From Actinobacteria bacterium OK074 (lineage in GTDB: Bacteria; Actinomycetota; Actinomycetes; Streptomycetales; Streptomycetaceae), in assembly GCA_001298575.1 (NCBI GenBank), contig LJCV01000044.1:62001-126000 (forward strand): a DNA stretch of 64,000 nt, written 5' to 3'. Each line of letters opens with the position of its first letter. Position 1 is the stretch's first letter. Below the pieces are notes generated by a model that was not told the DNA's origin, did no database searches, and was given only the letters and a program-made list of their open reading frames with translations. Below, in pieces: positions 53,225-61,620 of this stretch. A program made the translations under genes and the position numbers.

Positions 53225-53662
53225 ATGAACGACGATCAGGACCCCGCCGCGGTCGCCTCGGCCCTGCTGGCGAGCATCAGCGTGCTGGTGCGGCGCGTGC
53301 GCCAAGTACCGACCGGGGGGCTCGCGATGCCCGAGCGGACCGCGCTGTCGCGCCTGGACCGCTCGGGGCCCACCACCTCCTCGGCGCTGGCCCGGGAAGT
53401 TCAGATCACCGCGCAGGCCATGGGGGCGACGCTCAACGCGCTGCGCGCCCGGGGCCTGGTCGAACGCCGCCCGGATCCGGACGACGGCAGGCGTGTGGTG
53501 CTGACGGTGACCGACGCCGGCCGGCAGGCGCTGAAGGACAAGCGCAACGCGCGCACCGAACTCCTCACCCGGGCCCTGACCGGCGGCACCTTCACCCCGG
53601 CCGAACTGGAGCAACTCGCGGTGGCCGCACCGCTGTTGGAGCGGCTGGCACAGAACATCTGA
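53225..53662 (+). CDS. MarR-family transcriptional regulator
   Basis: A 145-residue winged-helix protein: ASALLASISVLVRRVRQV (dimerisation helix), LSRLDRSGPTTSSALAREVQ, ITAQAMGATLNALRARGLVE (recognition helix), RRPDPDDGRRVVLTVTDAGR (wing). MarR repressors are released by phenolic or antibiotic ligands. First gene of a likely four-gene operon with an MFS exporter, a hydrolase-fold protein and a PEBP protein. The operator at 53194-53221 sits directly upstream. Confidence 0.92.
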   Translation: MNDDQDPAAVASALLASISVLVRRVRQVPTGGLAMPERTALSRLDRSGPTTSSALAREVQITAQAMGATLNALRARGLVERRPDPDDGRRVVLTVTDAGRQALKDKRNARTELLTRALTGGTFTPAELEQLAVAAPLLERLAQNI

Positions 53663-53691
53663 CGCCGAGGCAACCGTGAGGAAGCGAGCCG

Positions 53692-55467
53692 ATGACGGAC
53701 CCTCCCGAAACGCGCACCCCGCACAGCCCGCACAGCCCGGCCGCCGCCGACCGGTACAAGTGGACGGCGCTGACGAACACGACCGCCGCGGTCTTCATGT
53801 CCGCGCTGGACGGCTCCATCGTGCTGATCGCCCTGCCCGCGGTCTTCCGCGGCATCCACCTGGATCCGCTGGCGCCGGGCAACATCGCCTACCTGCTGTG
53901 GATGATCATGGGGTACCGGCTGGTCCAGGCCGTCCTGGTGGTCACGGTGGGCCGCCTCGGCGACATGTACGGCCGGGTCCGGATCTACAACTCCGGGTTC
54001 GCGGTCTTCACCTTCGCCTCGATCCTGCTCTCCTTCGACCCCTTCGACGGCGGCCACGCGGCGATGTGGCTGATCGCCTGGCGGGTGGTGCAGGCCGTCG
54101 GCGGCTCGATGCTGACCGCGAACTCGGCCGCGATCCTCACCGACGCCTTCCCCGAGGAGCAGCGCGGCTTCGCCCTGGGGATCAATCAAGTCGCGGGCCT
54201 GGCCGGGATGTTCATCGGTCTGGTCGCCGGCGGTCTGCTGTCGGCCTGGGACTGGCGGGCGGTGTTCTGGGTGAACGTGCCCGTCGGCGTGTTCTTCACG
54301 CTGTGGGCCTACCGCACCCTGCGCGACACCGGTCACCGCGGCGGCGGGCGGATCGACTGGTGGGGCAACATCACCTTCGCCGTGGGGCTCAGCGCGGTCC
54401 TGATCGCGGTCACCTTCGGCCTCCAGCCCTACGACGGGCACACCATGGGCTGGACCAACCCGCTGGTCGACGTCCTGATAGCCGGCGGACTGCTCCTGCT
54501 GGCCGCGTTCGTCGCCATCGAGAACCGCGTCTCCGCGCCGATGATCCAACTGCGTCTCTTCCGCTCACGGGCCTTCACCTTCGGCAACCTGGCGGGCCTC
54601 GCCATCTCCGTCGGCCGCGGCGGGATGCAGTTCGTGCTGATCATCTGGCTCCAGGGCATCTGGCTTCCGCTGCACGGCTACGACTACGCCGACACCCCGC
54701 TGTGGGCCGGCATCTTCATGCTGCCGCTGACCGCCGGATTCCTCGCCGCGGGCCCGGTCTCCGGCCACCTGTCCGACCGGCTCGGCTCCCGGGGCCTGGC
54801 CACCGGCGGCGCGGTGCTGTTCGGCGCCAGCTTCCTGGGCCTGATGCTCCTGCCGATCGACTTCGGCTACTGGATCTTCGCCGTGCTGATCGCGCTCAAC
54901 GGGATCGCCAGCGGCATGTTCGCCTCCCCCAACTCCTCCTCGATCATGGGCAGCGTGCCCGCGCACCTGCGCGGCGTCGCCTCCGGCATGCGCGCCACCT
55001 TCCAGAACTCCGGCAACGCCGTCTCCATCGGCGTGTTCTTCTCCCTCATGATCGCCGGACTGGCGGGCAGCCTCCCGCACACCCTCACCACGGGGCTCCA
55101 GCACCAGGGGGTGTCGGCCCATGTCGCCGCCCAGGTCGGGAGCCTGCCCCCGGTCTCGTCCCTGTTCGCCGCCCAACTCGGCGTCAATCCGATCCAGCAC
55201 CTGCTCCGGCCCAGCGGCGCCCTGGCCCACCTGACCACGGCACAGCAACAGGCCCTGACCGGACGGGAGTTCTTCCCCCACCTGATCTCCGGGCCCTTCC
55301 ACTCCGGCCTGGTCATCGTGTTCGCCTTCGGCGCCACCCTCGCCTTCCTCGCCGCAATCGCCTCCCTGCTGCGCGGCACCGGCACCACCGTCAAGCCCCC
55401 GGGACCGCGCACGGCCGCCGCCACCGGTGACGCCCTCGCCCGACCGGACCGGCACACCGGCGGCTGA
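53692..55467 (+). CDS. MFS transporter, DHA2 (14-helix) multidrug exporter type
   Basis: A 591-residue membrane protein, about 14 helices, with motif A VGRLGDMYGRVRIYNSGF, the motif C-like region NQVAGLAGMFIGLVAGGLLS, and FASPNSSSIMGSVPAHLRG. A longer periplasmic loop lies before the last helix, with sequence HTLTTGLQHQGVSAHVAAQV. Located 29 bp after the MarR gene, it is probably the drug or metabolite pump controlled by that repressor. GAGGAA precedes the ATG at 53692. Confidence 0.92.
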   Translation: MTDPPETRTPHSPHSPAAADRYKWTALTNTTAAVFMSALDGSIVLIALPAVFRGIHLDPLAPGNIAYLLWMIMGYRLVQAVLVVTVGRLGDMYGRVRIYNSGFAVFTFASILLSFDPFDGGHAAMWLIAWRVVQAVGGSMLTANSAAILTDAFPEEQRGFALGINQVAGLAGMFIGLVAGGLLSAWDWRAVFWVNVPVGVFFTLWAYRTLRDTGHRGGGRIDWWGNITFAVGLSAVLIAVTFGLQPYDGHTMGWTNPLVDVLIAGGLLLLAAFVAIENRVSAPMIQLRLFRSRAFTFGNLAGLAISVGRGGMQFVLIIWLQGIWLPLHGYDYADTPLWAGIFMLPLTAGFLAAGPVSGHLSDRLGSRGLATGGAVLFGASFLGLMLLPIDFGYWIFAVLIALNGIASGMFASPNSSSIMGSVPAHLRGVASGMRATFQNSGNAVSIGVFFSLMIAGLAGSLPHTLTTGLQHQGVSAHVAAQVGSLPPVSSLFAAQLGVNPIQHLLRPSGALAHLTTAQQQALTGREFFPHLISGPFHSGLVIVFAFGATLAFLAAIASLLRGTGTTVKPPGPRTAAATGDALARPDRHTGG

Positions 55468-55528
55468 GCCACCCTCGCAGCCCGACTTCACCGCCCGCCC
55501 CCGACAACCCACAGGAGAACCAACCGCC

Positions 55529-56095
55529 ATGGCACTGACAGCGATCGAGCCGACGCCCGCGCTCGTCGTGATCGACCTCCAGAAGGGCATCGTCTCGGAC
55601 CGCACCGGCCCTCCGGTCGCCGCCGCCGTCGAGCAGGCGATCCACCTGACCGCCGAGTTCCGCCGCCACCGCCTGCCCGTGGTCCTGGTCAACGTCACCG
55701 GCCGCGCGCCGGGCCGTACCGAGACCGGACGGTCCCCGGGCGGCACCACGCCGCCGCCCGGCTGGGCCGACCTCATCGACGAACTCGACGTCCAGCCGTC
55801 CGACCACCTGGTCACCAAGCGGCGGCGCAGCGCGTTCCACGACACCGGCCTCGACACCCTCCTGCGGGACCTGGGCGTCACCCAGGTCGTGCTCGCGGGC
55901 ATCTCGACCAGCGCGGGCGTCGAGTCGACCGCCCGTTCGGCCTCCGACCACGGCTACCACGTCGTCCTGGCCACCGACGCCATGACCGACCCCGACGCGG
56001 CGGCCCACCGCCACAGCGTCGAACGCGTCTTCCCCCGGCTCGGCGAGACCGCCACCGCCGCCGAGGTCGTCGGCATGGTGGAGGCGACCCGATGA
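55529..56095 (+). CDS. Isochorismatase-fold protein lacking the catalytic Cys
   Basis: A 188-residue protein of the isochorismatase-like hydrolase superfamily. The Asp of ALVVIDLQKGIV and the Lys of LVTKRRRSAF are present. The nucleophile position, normally Cys in a T-x-x-C-V context, reads GISTSAGVESTARS, so Ser or Ala replaces it. Either a different chemistry (isochorismatase itself also lacks Cys) or a binding role is implied. It lies 61 bp after the MFS gene and overlaps the PEBP gene by four bases. AGGAGAA precedes the ATG. Confidence 0.87.
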   Translation: MALTAIEPTPALVVIDLQKGIVSDRTGPPVAAAVEQAIHLTAEFRRHRLPVVLVNVTGRAPGRTETGRSPGGTTPPPGWADLIDELDVQPSDHLVTKRRRSAFHDTGLDTLLRDLGVTQVVLAGISTSAGVESTARSASDHGYHVVLATDAMTDPDAAAHRHSVERVFPRLGETATAAEVVGMVEATR

Positions 56096-56655
56096 GCCCG
56101 CTCGGCCGCCTCCTGAAGAACCGCCGCGCGGGGGACACCCACACGGCGTGGAACCTGCCCAACCTGCAAGGCCCCGGCCTGCTGACGCTCACCAGCCAGG
56201 ACTTCGACGACGGCGCCGCCATGCCGCTGAAGACATGCGCGAAGACCATCCGCGGCGAGGACCTCTCCCCCCACCTGGCCTGGACCCCGCTCCCGCCGGG
56301 CACCGCACAGCTCCTCCTGGTCGTCGAGGACGTCGACGTCCCGATCAGCAGGCCCGCCGTGCACTGCCTGGCCCTGATCGACCCGGCGGCGACCGGGCAC
56401 CTGGAGCCGGGCGCACTGGCCGCCCGGCGGCCCGGCCCCGGGGTGCGGGTGCTGCGGTCCAGCGTCGGACGCGGCTACCACGGTCCGGCGCCGATCAAGG
56501 GCCACGGCCCCCACCACTACGTCTTCCAGCTGTTCGCCCTCTCCGCCCCCGAGATCGACGCGGCGGCGGACCGGGCCCGGCCCCGCGCCCTCCTGCCCGC
56601 CGTCACCGCGCCGGTCCTGGCCCGCGGGCGCCTGACCGGCGTCTACGAACGCTGA
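56092..56655 (+). CDS. YbhB/YbcL-type phosphatidylethanolamine-binding-like protein (PEBP)
   Basis: A 187-residue cytoplasmic PEBP-fold protein: LTLTSQDFDDGAAMPLKTCA, RGEDLSPHLAWTPLPPGTAQ, LLLVVEDVDVPISRPAVHCL, and HGPHHYVFQLFALS. The usual ligand pocket D-x-D-x-P is present as DVDVP. Bacterial members have no settled function. It is translationally coupled to the isochorismatase-fold gene and ends the MarR-controlled operon; a hairpin at about 56704-56741 follows. Confidence 0.88.
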   Translation: MSPLGRLLKNRRAGDTHTAWNLPNLQGPGLLTLTSQDFDDGAAMPLKTCAKTIRGEDLSPHLAWTPLPPGTAQLLLVVEDVDVPISRPAVHCLALIDPAATGHLEPGALAARRPGPGVRVLRSSVGRGYHGPAPIKGHGPHHYVFQLFALSAPEIDAAADRARPRALLPAVTAPVLARGRLTGVYER

Positions 56656-56703
56656 CCCCAGACCTCCGTACAGAGGGACCCCGAAGCGGTCCGCGTGTGG
56701 CAT

Positions 56704-56741
56704 CCGGGTGCTCCCGTCTCCCCTTCGGAGCGGGCACCCGG
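56704..56741 (+). terminator. Hairpin after the MarR-MFS operon
   Basis: Outer stem CCGGGTG/CACCCGG (56704-56710 with 56735-56741) and inner stem CCCG/CGGG (56713-56716 with 56731-56734) are separated by a 2-base bulge. It lies between the PEBP gene and the carboxypeptidase gene. Confidence 0.6.
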
Positions 56742-56774
56742 GTGTACGGCCACCACGTTCCTACGGTGTCCGGT

Positions 56775-57968
56775 ATGACCATCGGATTCTCATCCCGACC
56801 GGGTGGCGCACCCCGCGGCCGACGCCGCCGTGTCGCCGTCTCCTGCTGTGTCCTCTGCGCGGTCGGCACCCTGACCCTCGTGTCCACCCCGGCGCTCGCC
56901 GTCACCGGCCCCGGCAGCGACCCGGGCACCTCCGGCAGTGCGATGGCGCGGTCGGCGTCGCTGTACCTGCCGGGGATCCAGGCGCGCCCGCGGCCGGGGG
57001 CGCCCGCCGTGCCGGAGTTGTCGGCCCTGTCGTGGGTGGTGGCCGACGCGGACTCCGGCGAGGTGCTCGCCGCGCACGACGCGCACCGGCCGCTGCCGCC
57101 CGCCAGCACGCTCAAGACGCTGTTCGCGCTCACCGTGCTGCCGGTGCTGCCCGGCGGCATCCGGCACACCGTCACCGAGCAGGAGCTGGCGGACATCGGC
57201 CCCGGCAGCAGCCTGGTCGGCGTCGCCGAGGGCCGCACGTACACCGTGGCCGACCTGTGGCGCGGGGTGTTCCTGAACTCCGGCAACGACGCCGTGCACG
57301 TGCTCGCCGAGCTGAACGGCGGCTGGAACACCACCGCCCGGCTGATGCAGGCCAAGGCGCGGGCCCTGGGCGCGAACGACACCCGGGTGGTCTCGCCCGA
57401 CGGCTACGACACCCCGGGCCAGGTGTCGTCGGCGTACGACCTCGCGGTGTTCGGCAGGGCCGGGCTGCGCAACGCGGACTTCGCGAAGTACTGCGGCACG
57501 GCGGAGGCCGCCTTCCCCGGCGGTGGCGGCTGGTCGTACCCGATCCAGAACACCAACCGGCTGCTGACCGGCGCCGACGGGGTCGCGCCGTACCCGGGTC
57601 TGATCGGCGTCAAGAACGGCTACACCAGCGGCGCGGGCAACACCCTGGTCGCCGCCGCCCGGCACGGGGGCCGCACGCTGGTCGTCACGGTGATGAACCC
57701 TCAGTTCGGCGGCGGTTTCGCGGTGTACGAGGAGGCGCGGGAGCTGCTCGACTGGGGGTTCGCCGCGGCCGGGCGGGTCGACCCGGTGGGTTCGCTGCTG
57801 CCGCCGCGTCCGGTGGCGCAGCCGGGCCCCGCGGCGCTGCCGGTGGCCAGGCCCAAGGAGGCCGGCGACGACTCCGGCTGGTCCGGCACGGCGGTCGGGG
57901 CCGCGGTCGGGGCGGGCGCCGCGGCACTGGCCGTACGCTTCAAACTCCGCCGCTCCGTGCGGAGTTGA
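56775..57968 (+). CDS. D-alanyl-D-alanine carboxypeptidase (S11, low-molecular-mass PBP)
   Basis: A 397-residue cell-wall enzyme that trims the terminal D-Ala of peptidoglycan stem peptides. An N-terminal basic stretch and hydrophobic segment (residues ~15-42) act as signal peptide. Active-site motifs are PASTLKTLFA (SxxK), NSGNDAVHVL (SxN) and GVKNGYTSGAGNT (KTG-box variant KNG). A Pro-rich linker and a C-terminal membrane helix (SGTAVGAAVGAGAAALAV) with the basic tail FKLRRSVRS anchor it. Its last 268 bp overlap the convergent mannosyltransferase frame. Confidence 0.93.
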   Translation: MTIGFSSRPGGAPRGRRRRVAVSCCVLCAVGTLTLVSTPALAVTGPGSDPGTSGSAMARSASLYLPGIQARPRPGAPAVPELSALSWVVADADSGEVLAAHDAHRPLPPASTLKTLFALTVLPVLPGGIRHTVTEQELADIGPGSSLVGVAEGRTYTVADLWRGVFLNSGNDAVHVLAELNGGWNTTARLMQAKARALGANDTRVVSPDGYDTPGQVSSAYDLAVFGRAGLRNADFAKYCGTAEAAFPGGGGWSYPIQNTNRLLTGADGVAPYPGLIGVKNGYTSGAGNTLVAAARHGGRTLVVTVMNPQFGGGFAVYEEARELLDWGFAAAGRVDPVGSLLPPRPVAQPGPAALPVARPKEAGDDSGWSGTAVGAAVGAGAAALAVRFKLRRSVRS

Positions 57969-59131
57969 CCCAAAGGCAGACTCCCCGACAGGCCCACTGG
58001 CAACCCCACCGGCAGGCCGATGAGCAGACCGAGCGTGATCCATGTGTACGCGTTGCCGCCGAGGAACCCGTCGAGCCCGGACGCGTCGTCGATCCACAGC
58101 CAGACGACGCTGCTGCACAGCACCACGTACAGCGCGGCGGCGCTCCGCACCCGGCGGTGGTGCAGCAGCACGGCGAACGACGGCAGCAGCCACACCAGGT
58201 GGTGCACCCAGGTGACCGGGCTGACCAGGCAGGCGGCGGCCCCGGTGAGCGCGACGGCGGCCCGCCAGTCGCCGGCGCGCACCGCCCCACGGGTGCGCAC
58301 CGCCCACACCGCGAGGACGGCCAGGACCGCCAACGCCCAGACGGGGCGGGCGGGTTGGCCGTCGGCGGCGAGCCGGGCCAGGACGCCCTGCACGGACTGG
58401 TTGGAGACGTAGTCGAGGCGTCCGACGCGGGTGGTGTCCCAGACCGCGCGGGTCCAGTAGAAGCGGGAGGCGCCCGGTGCCGCCCACGCGGCCAGCGCGG
58501 GCGCGGCCCCGGCGACCGCCGTCGCGACGGCCGCGGCCCGCCACCGCCGGGCAAGCAGCAGCATCCCGATGAACAGGGCGGGCGTGAGCTTCACGGCCGC
58601 CGCGAGCCCGATACCGGCACCGGCCCAGCGGCCACGCCCGGAGTTCAGCAGCCGGATGTCGACGAGGACGAGCGCGAGCAGCACCAGGTTGACCTGGCCG
58701 AAGCTGAAGGTGTCCCGCACCGGTTCGAACAGCGCGAGCGCGCACCCGGCCAGGGCCCACCCGAACCAGCCGTGGCGCGCCAACTCCCGTCCGTACAGCA
58801 GGCGTACGGCGACGGCGAGCGTCCCGAGGTTGAGCAGCAGCGCGCAGCCGACGGCCGTGTGCCACCCCACGAGCGCCATCGGCAGCATGGCCAGGGCGGC
58901 GAACGGCGGGTAGGTGAAGCCGTAGTCCGTGCCGGGCACCCGGTAGTCGTAGATGTGGCCGCCGTGCCACATCCAGGTGTCGACGGTGCCGTAGTAGACG
59001 CGCAGGTCGAACCAGTCGCGCAGCAGCGGGACCGTGGCGGTGAAGACGGCGACGGCGGTGGCGAGCGCGAGGACCAGGGCAAGACGGCCCCGGTCGGTGC
59101 GCGGGCCGCCGGGCCCCCAGGGTCGGCTCAT
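57701..59131 (-). CDS. GT87-type membrane mannosyltransferase
   Basis: A 476-residue integral membrane GT-C enzyme. Motifs typical of GT87 are WFDLRVYYGTVDTW (catalytic Asp loop), GTDYGFTYPPFAALAMLPMA, DTFSFGQVNLVLLALVL, KLTPALFIGMLLLARR and SPVTWVHHLVWLLPS. Members transfer mannose from polyprenol-phosphomannose. The last ~90 residues are a Ser/Pro/Ala-rich tail that reads antisense through the carboxypeptidase gene because no stop occurs earlier. The start ATG overlaps the stop of the upstream mannosyltransferase gene (ATGA). Confidence 0.87.
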   Translation of the reverse strand: MSRPWGPGGPRTDRGRLALVLALATAVAVFTATVPLLRDWFDLRVYYGTVDTWMWHGGHIYDYRVPGTDYGFTYPPFAALAMLPMALVGWHTAVGCALLLNLGTLAVAVRLLYGRELARHGWFGWALAGCALALFEPVRDTFSFGQVNLVLLALVLVDIRLLNSGRGRWAGAGIGLAAAVKLTPALFIGMLLLARRWRAAAVATAVAGAAPALAAWAAPGASRFYWTRAVWDTTRVGRLDYVSNQSVQGVLARLAADGQPARPVWALAVLAVLAVWAVRTRGAVRAGDWRAAVALTGAAACLVSPVTWVHHLVWLLPSFAVLLHHRRVRSAAALYVVLCSSVVWLWIDDASGLDGFLGGNAYTWITLGLLIGLPVGLPVGLSGSLPLGQLRTERRSLKRTASAAAPAPTAAPTAVPDQPESSPASLGLATGSAAGPGCATGRGGSSEPTGSTRPAAANPQSSSSRASSYTAKPPPN

Positions 59132-60525
59132 GACGTGGGCCCCGACAGCCGTACCAGGGACGCCTGGTGGGCCTGCCACAGGACGATCAGGGCGAGGGTG
59201 CCGCCGCAGACGGCCAGCAGCACCTGGGCCGGGTCGGCCGGGCCGCCGCCGGGCAGCACGGCCAGCGCGAGCACCGCGCTGACGGCGGCCGTCCGGTTGC
59301 GCACGGGGCCTGCGGGGGCCGCCGCCGCGATCAGGAACAGGCCCCACAGCGCGTACCAGGGCCGTATCGCCGGGCCGAACGCGGCCACCACGGCAAGGCT
59401 CAGGCCGAGCGCGTAGACGGGACGGGGCCGCAGCCTGCGCCAGATGAACAGCAGGGCGACGGCAGTGGCGAGCAGCCCGGCCGCGTGCCAGGCGGGGATC
59501 GCGTACGGGGCGAGGCCGCTGCCCGCCCGGGTGAGCAGGTTCGCGGTGGCTCGGCCCAGCAGGCTGGTGGGCGACCAGTTGTGCGGGGAGACGGGGGTCT
59601 TCAGGGCGGCGATCCAGCCGTAGCCGGTGCCGGTGACGGCGGTGACGGCGGCCGTGGTGGCGAGGGCGACGGCCGCGGTCGTCGCCGTCGTACGCACCAG
59701 GCCGCGCTGTCGGCGCAGCACCACCACCGCGACCAGGCCGAGCGCGGCCGGGGCCTTGACCAGCGCGGCGAGCGTGACCAGGACGACGCCGAGGAGGTGC
59801 CACCGGCCGCGGGCCGCGATCAGGCCGACGCCGAGCAGGCCGAGCATCACGGCGTCGTTGTGGGCGCCCGCGACCAGGTGCAGCAGCACGAGCGGGTTGA
59901 GCGCGCCCAGCCAGAGCGCGGCGACCGGGTCGGCACCGCACTGCCGGGCCAGCCGGGGCAGCGCCGCCGCCATCAGGGCGACGCCCAGGAGCGCGACCAG
60001 CCGCATGCCGAGCAGTCCGGCGGGGAGTTCGCCGCGGGTCAGGCCGGACAGCACGGAGGCGACGGCGAGGAACACCGGACCGTACGGGGTCGCCGTCCGC
60101 TGCCAGACCGGGGAGACCTCGTGCGCGAGCGGGCCGCCCAACCGAGCAGGCCCGTACGCGTACACGTCGATGTGCGAGTCGACCATGGCGCCCTGCGCGA
60201 GGTAGCTGTAGACGTCCCGGCTGAACAGCGGCGGCGCGAGCAGCAGCGGGGCCGCCCACACCAGCAGGACGAGCAACAGGTCGCGGGGCGTGGGTGGTTG
60301 GGGGCCGCGGACGACCCGGCCGAGCAGGACCCAGGCGGCGATCAGCAGGACGACGCCGAAGTACACGCCGACCACGCCGAGGGCCGCGCCCGCCGCCTCG
60401 GGGGACAGCGACTCCCGTACGGGCAGGGCGCCGGCCGTCTCGCCGCCCAGCGCGAGGCAGGCGGTTCCGGCCAGGCCGAGCACCCGGCAGCGGTGCGGAT
60501 CGATGGGGACAGACAGGGCCGACAC
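59128..60525 (-). CDS. MptB-like polyprenol-phosphomannose-dependent alpha-1,6-mannosyltransferase
   Basis: A 465-residue GT-C membrane enzyme with about 12 helices. PPLFSRDVYSYLAQGAMVDS carries the conserved extracytoplasmic acidic motif, and YGPARLGGPLAHEVSPVWQR, TPYGPVFLAVASV, NPLVLLHLVAGAHNDAVMLG and SPHNWSPTSLLGRA follow the MptA/MptB pattern. In mycobacteria these enzymes build lipomannan; in Streptomyces a glycan or glycoprotein acceptor is more likely. The start GTG 60525 is provisional, as no clear binding site is visible. It is coupled to the GT87 gene. Confidence 0.87.
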   Translation of the reverse strand: MSALSVPIDPHRCRVLGLAGTACLALGGETAGALPVRESLSPEAAGAALGVVGVYFGVVLLIAAWVLLGRVVRGPQPPTPRDLLLVLLVWAAPLLLAPPLFSRDVYSYLAQGAMVDSHIDVYAYGPARLGGPLAHEVSPVWQRTATPYGPVFLAVASVLSGLTRGELPAGLLGMRLVALLGVALMAAALPRLARQCGADPVAALWLGALNPLVLLHLVAGAHNDAVMLGLLGVGLIAARGRWHLLGVVLVTLAALVKAPAALGLVAVVVLRRQRGLVRTTATTAAVALATTAAVTAVTGTGYGWIAALKTPVSPHNWSPTSLLGRATANLLTRAGSGLAPYAIPAWHAAGLLATAVALLFIWRRLRPRPVYALGLSLAVVAAFGPAIRPWYALWGLFLIAAAAPAGPVRNRTAAVSAVLALAVLPGGGPADPAQVLLAVCGGTLALIVLWQAHQASLVRLSGPTS

Positions 60526-60596
60526 ACGGAGAGCGTGGCAACGTCCGGTGGCCGGAAGGCGACGCTCCCGCCGCCACCAGGGGGCGTGCACATGAC

Positions 60597-60629
60597 CGTC
60601 GTACGGTCGTAGTACACGACCGTACGACG
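60597..60629. promoter_or_regulatory. Perfect interrupted palindrome between glutaminase and mannosyltransferase genes
   Basis: Arms of 14 bp (CGTCGTACGGTCGT at 60597-60610 and its exact complement at 60616-60629) flank AGTAC. It lies 46 bp beyond the glutaminase stop and 72 bp before the mannosyltransferase start. It could be a TetR-type operator for the mannosyltransferase genes or the glutaminase terminator. Confidence 0.6.
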
Positions 60630-60674
60630 AGCGCACTACCTCCCCCGTGGGCCGCTCAGAACTCCGTGGGCCGC

Positions 60675-61613
60675 TCAGAACACGGACAGCCCCGTCAGCG
60701 TGGTGAAACGGTCCAGCGCCGCCACGCCCGCCACCGAGTTGCCGCGTTCGTCGAGGCCGGGGCTCCACACGCACAGCGTGCAGTGGCCCGGGACGACCGC
60801 GATGATGCCGCCGCCCACCCCGCTCTTGCCGGGCAGGCCGACCCGGTAGGCGAACTCGCCCGCCGCGTCGTACGTGCCGCAGGTCAGCATCACCGCGTTG
60901 ACCTGCTTGGCCTCGCTGCGGGTCAGCAGCCGGGAGCCGTCGGCGCGCACCCCGTGCCGGGCCAGGAAACCGGTCGCGCGGGCCAGGTCGGCGCAGGACG
61001 CCTCGACGGAGCACTGCCGGAAGTACTGCTCCAGCAGCACCGGCACCTGGTTGCCGATGTTGCCGTACGACGCCATGAAGTGGGCCAGCGCCGCGTTCCG
61101 GTCGCCGTGCGCGGCCTCGGAGGCGGCCACCTCCCGGTCGAAGCCGAGGCCGGGGTTGCCGCTCTCGGCGCGCAGGAAGTCGAGCAGGGTGCCCGCCGCG
61201 TCCCCCGTACGGCTGTGCAGGCGGTCGGTGACGACGAGGGCGCCCGCGTTGATGAAGGGGTTGCGCGGGATGCCGCTCTCGTACTCCAGCTGGATCAGGG
61301 AGTTGAAGGGGTTGCCGGAGGGTTCCCGGCCCACGTGTTCCCACAGGTCGTCGCCCTCGCGGGCCAGGGTGAGGGCGAGGGTGAAGACCTTGGTGATGGA
61401 CTGCGTGGAGAACGGCTCCCGCCAGTCCCCCACGCCGTACACCGTGCCGTCCGGTTCGGCGACGGCCATGCCGAAGCGGCGCGGGTCGCGGGCGGCCAGC
61501 GCCGGGATGTAGTCGGCGGGACGGCCCCGGCCCGGGCTCTTGTCGATCTCTTCGGCGATACGGTCCAGGACCGGGGCGAAGGCCCCGGGCGCGGAGGAGG
61601 GCGGCGGGTACAC
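60675..61613 (-). CDS. glsA: Glutaminase A
   Basis: A 312-residue serine-dependent glutaminase converting glutamine to glutamate and ammonia. Motifs are FSTQSITKVFTLALTL (catalytic Ser-x-x-Lys), EPSGNPFNSLIQLEYESGIP, RNPFINAGALVVTDRL, ASYGNIGNQVPVLLEQY and PGKSGVGGGIIAVVPGHC. Length fits the family. GTG 61613 is the best start by homology to family N-termini (VLDRIAEEI). It begins 8 bp after the aspartase stop, so the two are co-transcribed. Confidence 0.94.
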   Translation of the reverse strand: MYPPPSSAPGAFAPVLDRIAEEIDKSPGRGRPADYIPALAARDPRRFGMAVAEPDGTVYGVGDWREPFSTQSITKVFTLALTLAREGDDLWEHVGREPSGNPFNSLIQLEYESGIPRNPFINAGALVVTDRLHSRTGDAAGTLLDFLRAESGNPGLGFDREVAASEAAHGDRNAALAHFMASYGNIGNQVPVLLEQYFRQCSVEASCADLARATGFLARHGVRADGSRLLTRSEAKQVNAVMLTCGTYDAAGEFAYRVGLPGKSGVGGGIIAVVPGHCTLCVWSPGLDERGNSVAGVAALDRFTTLTGLSVF

Positions 61614-61620
61614 GGTCCGG

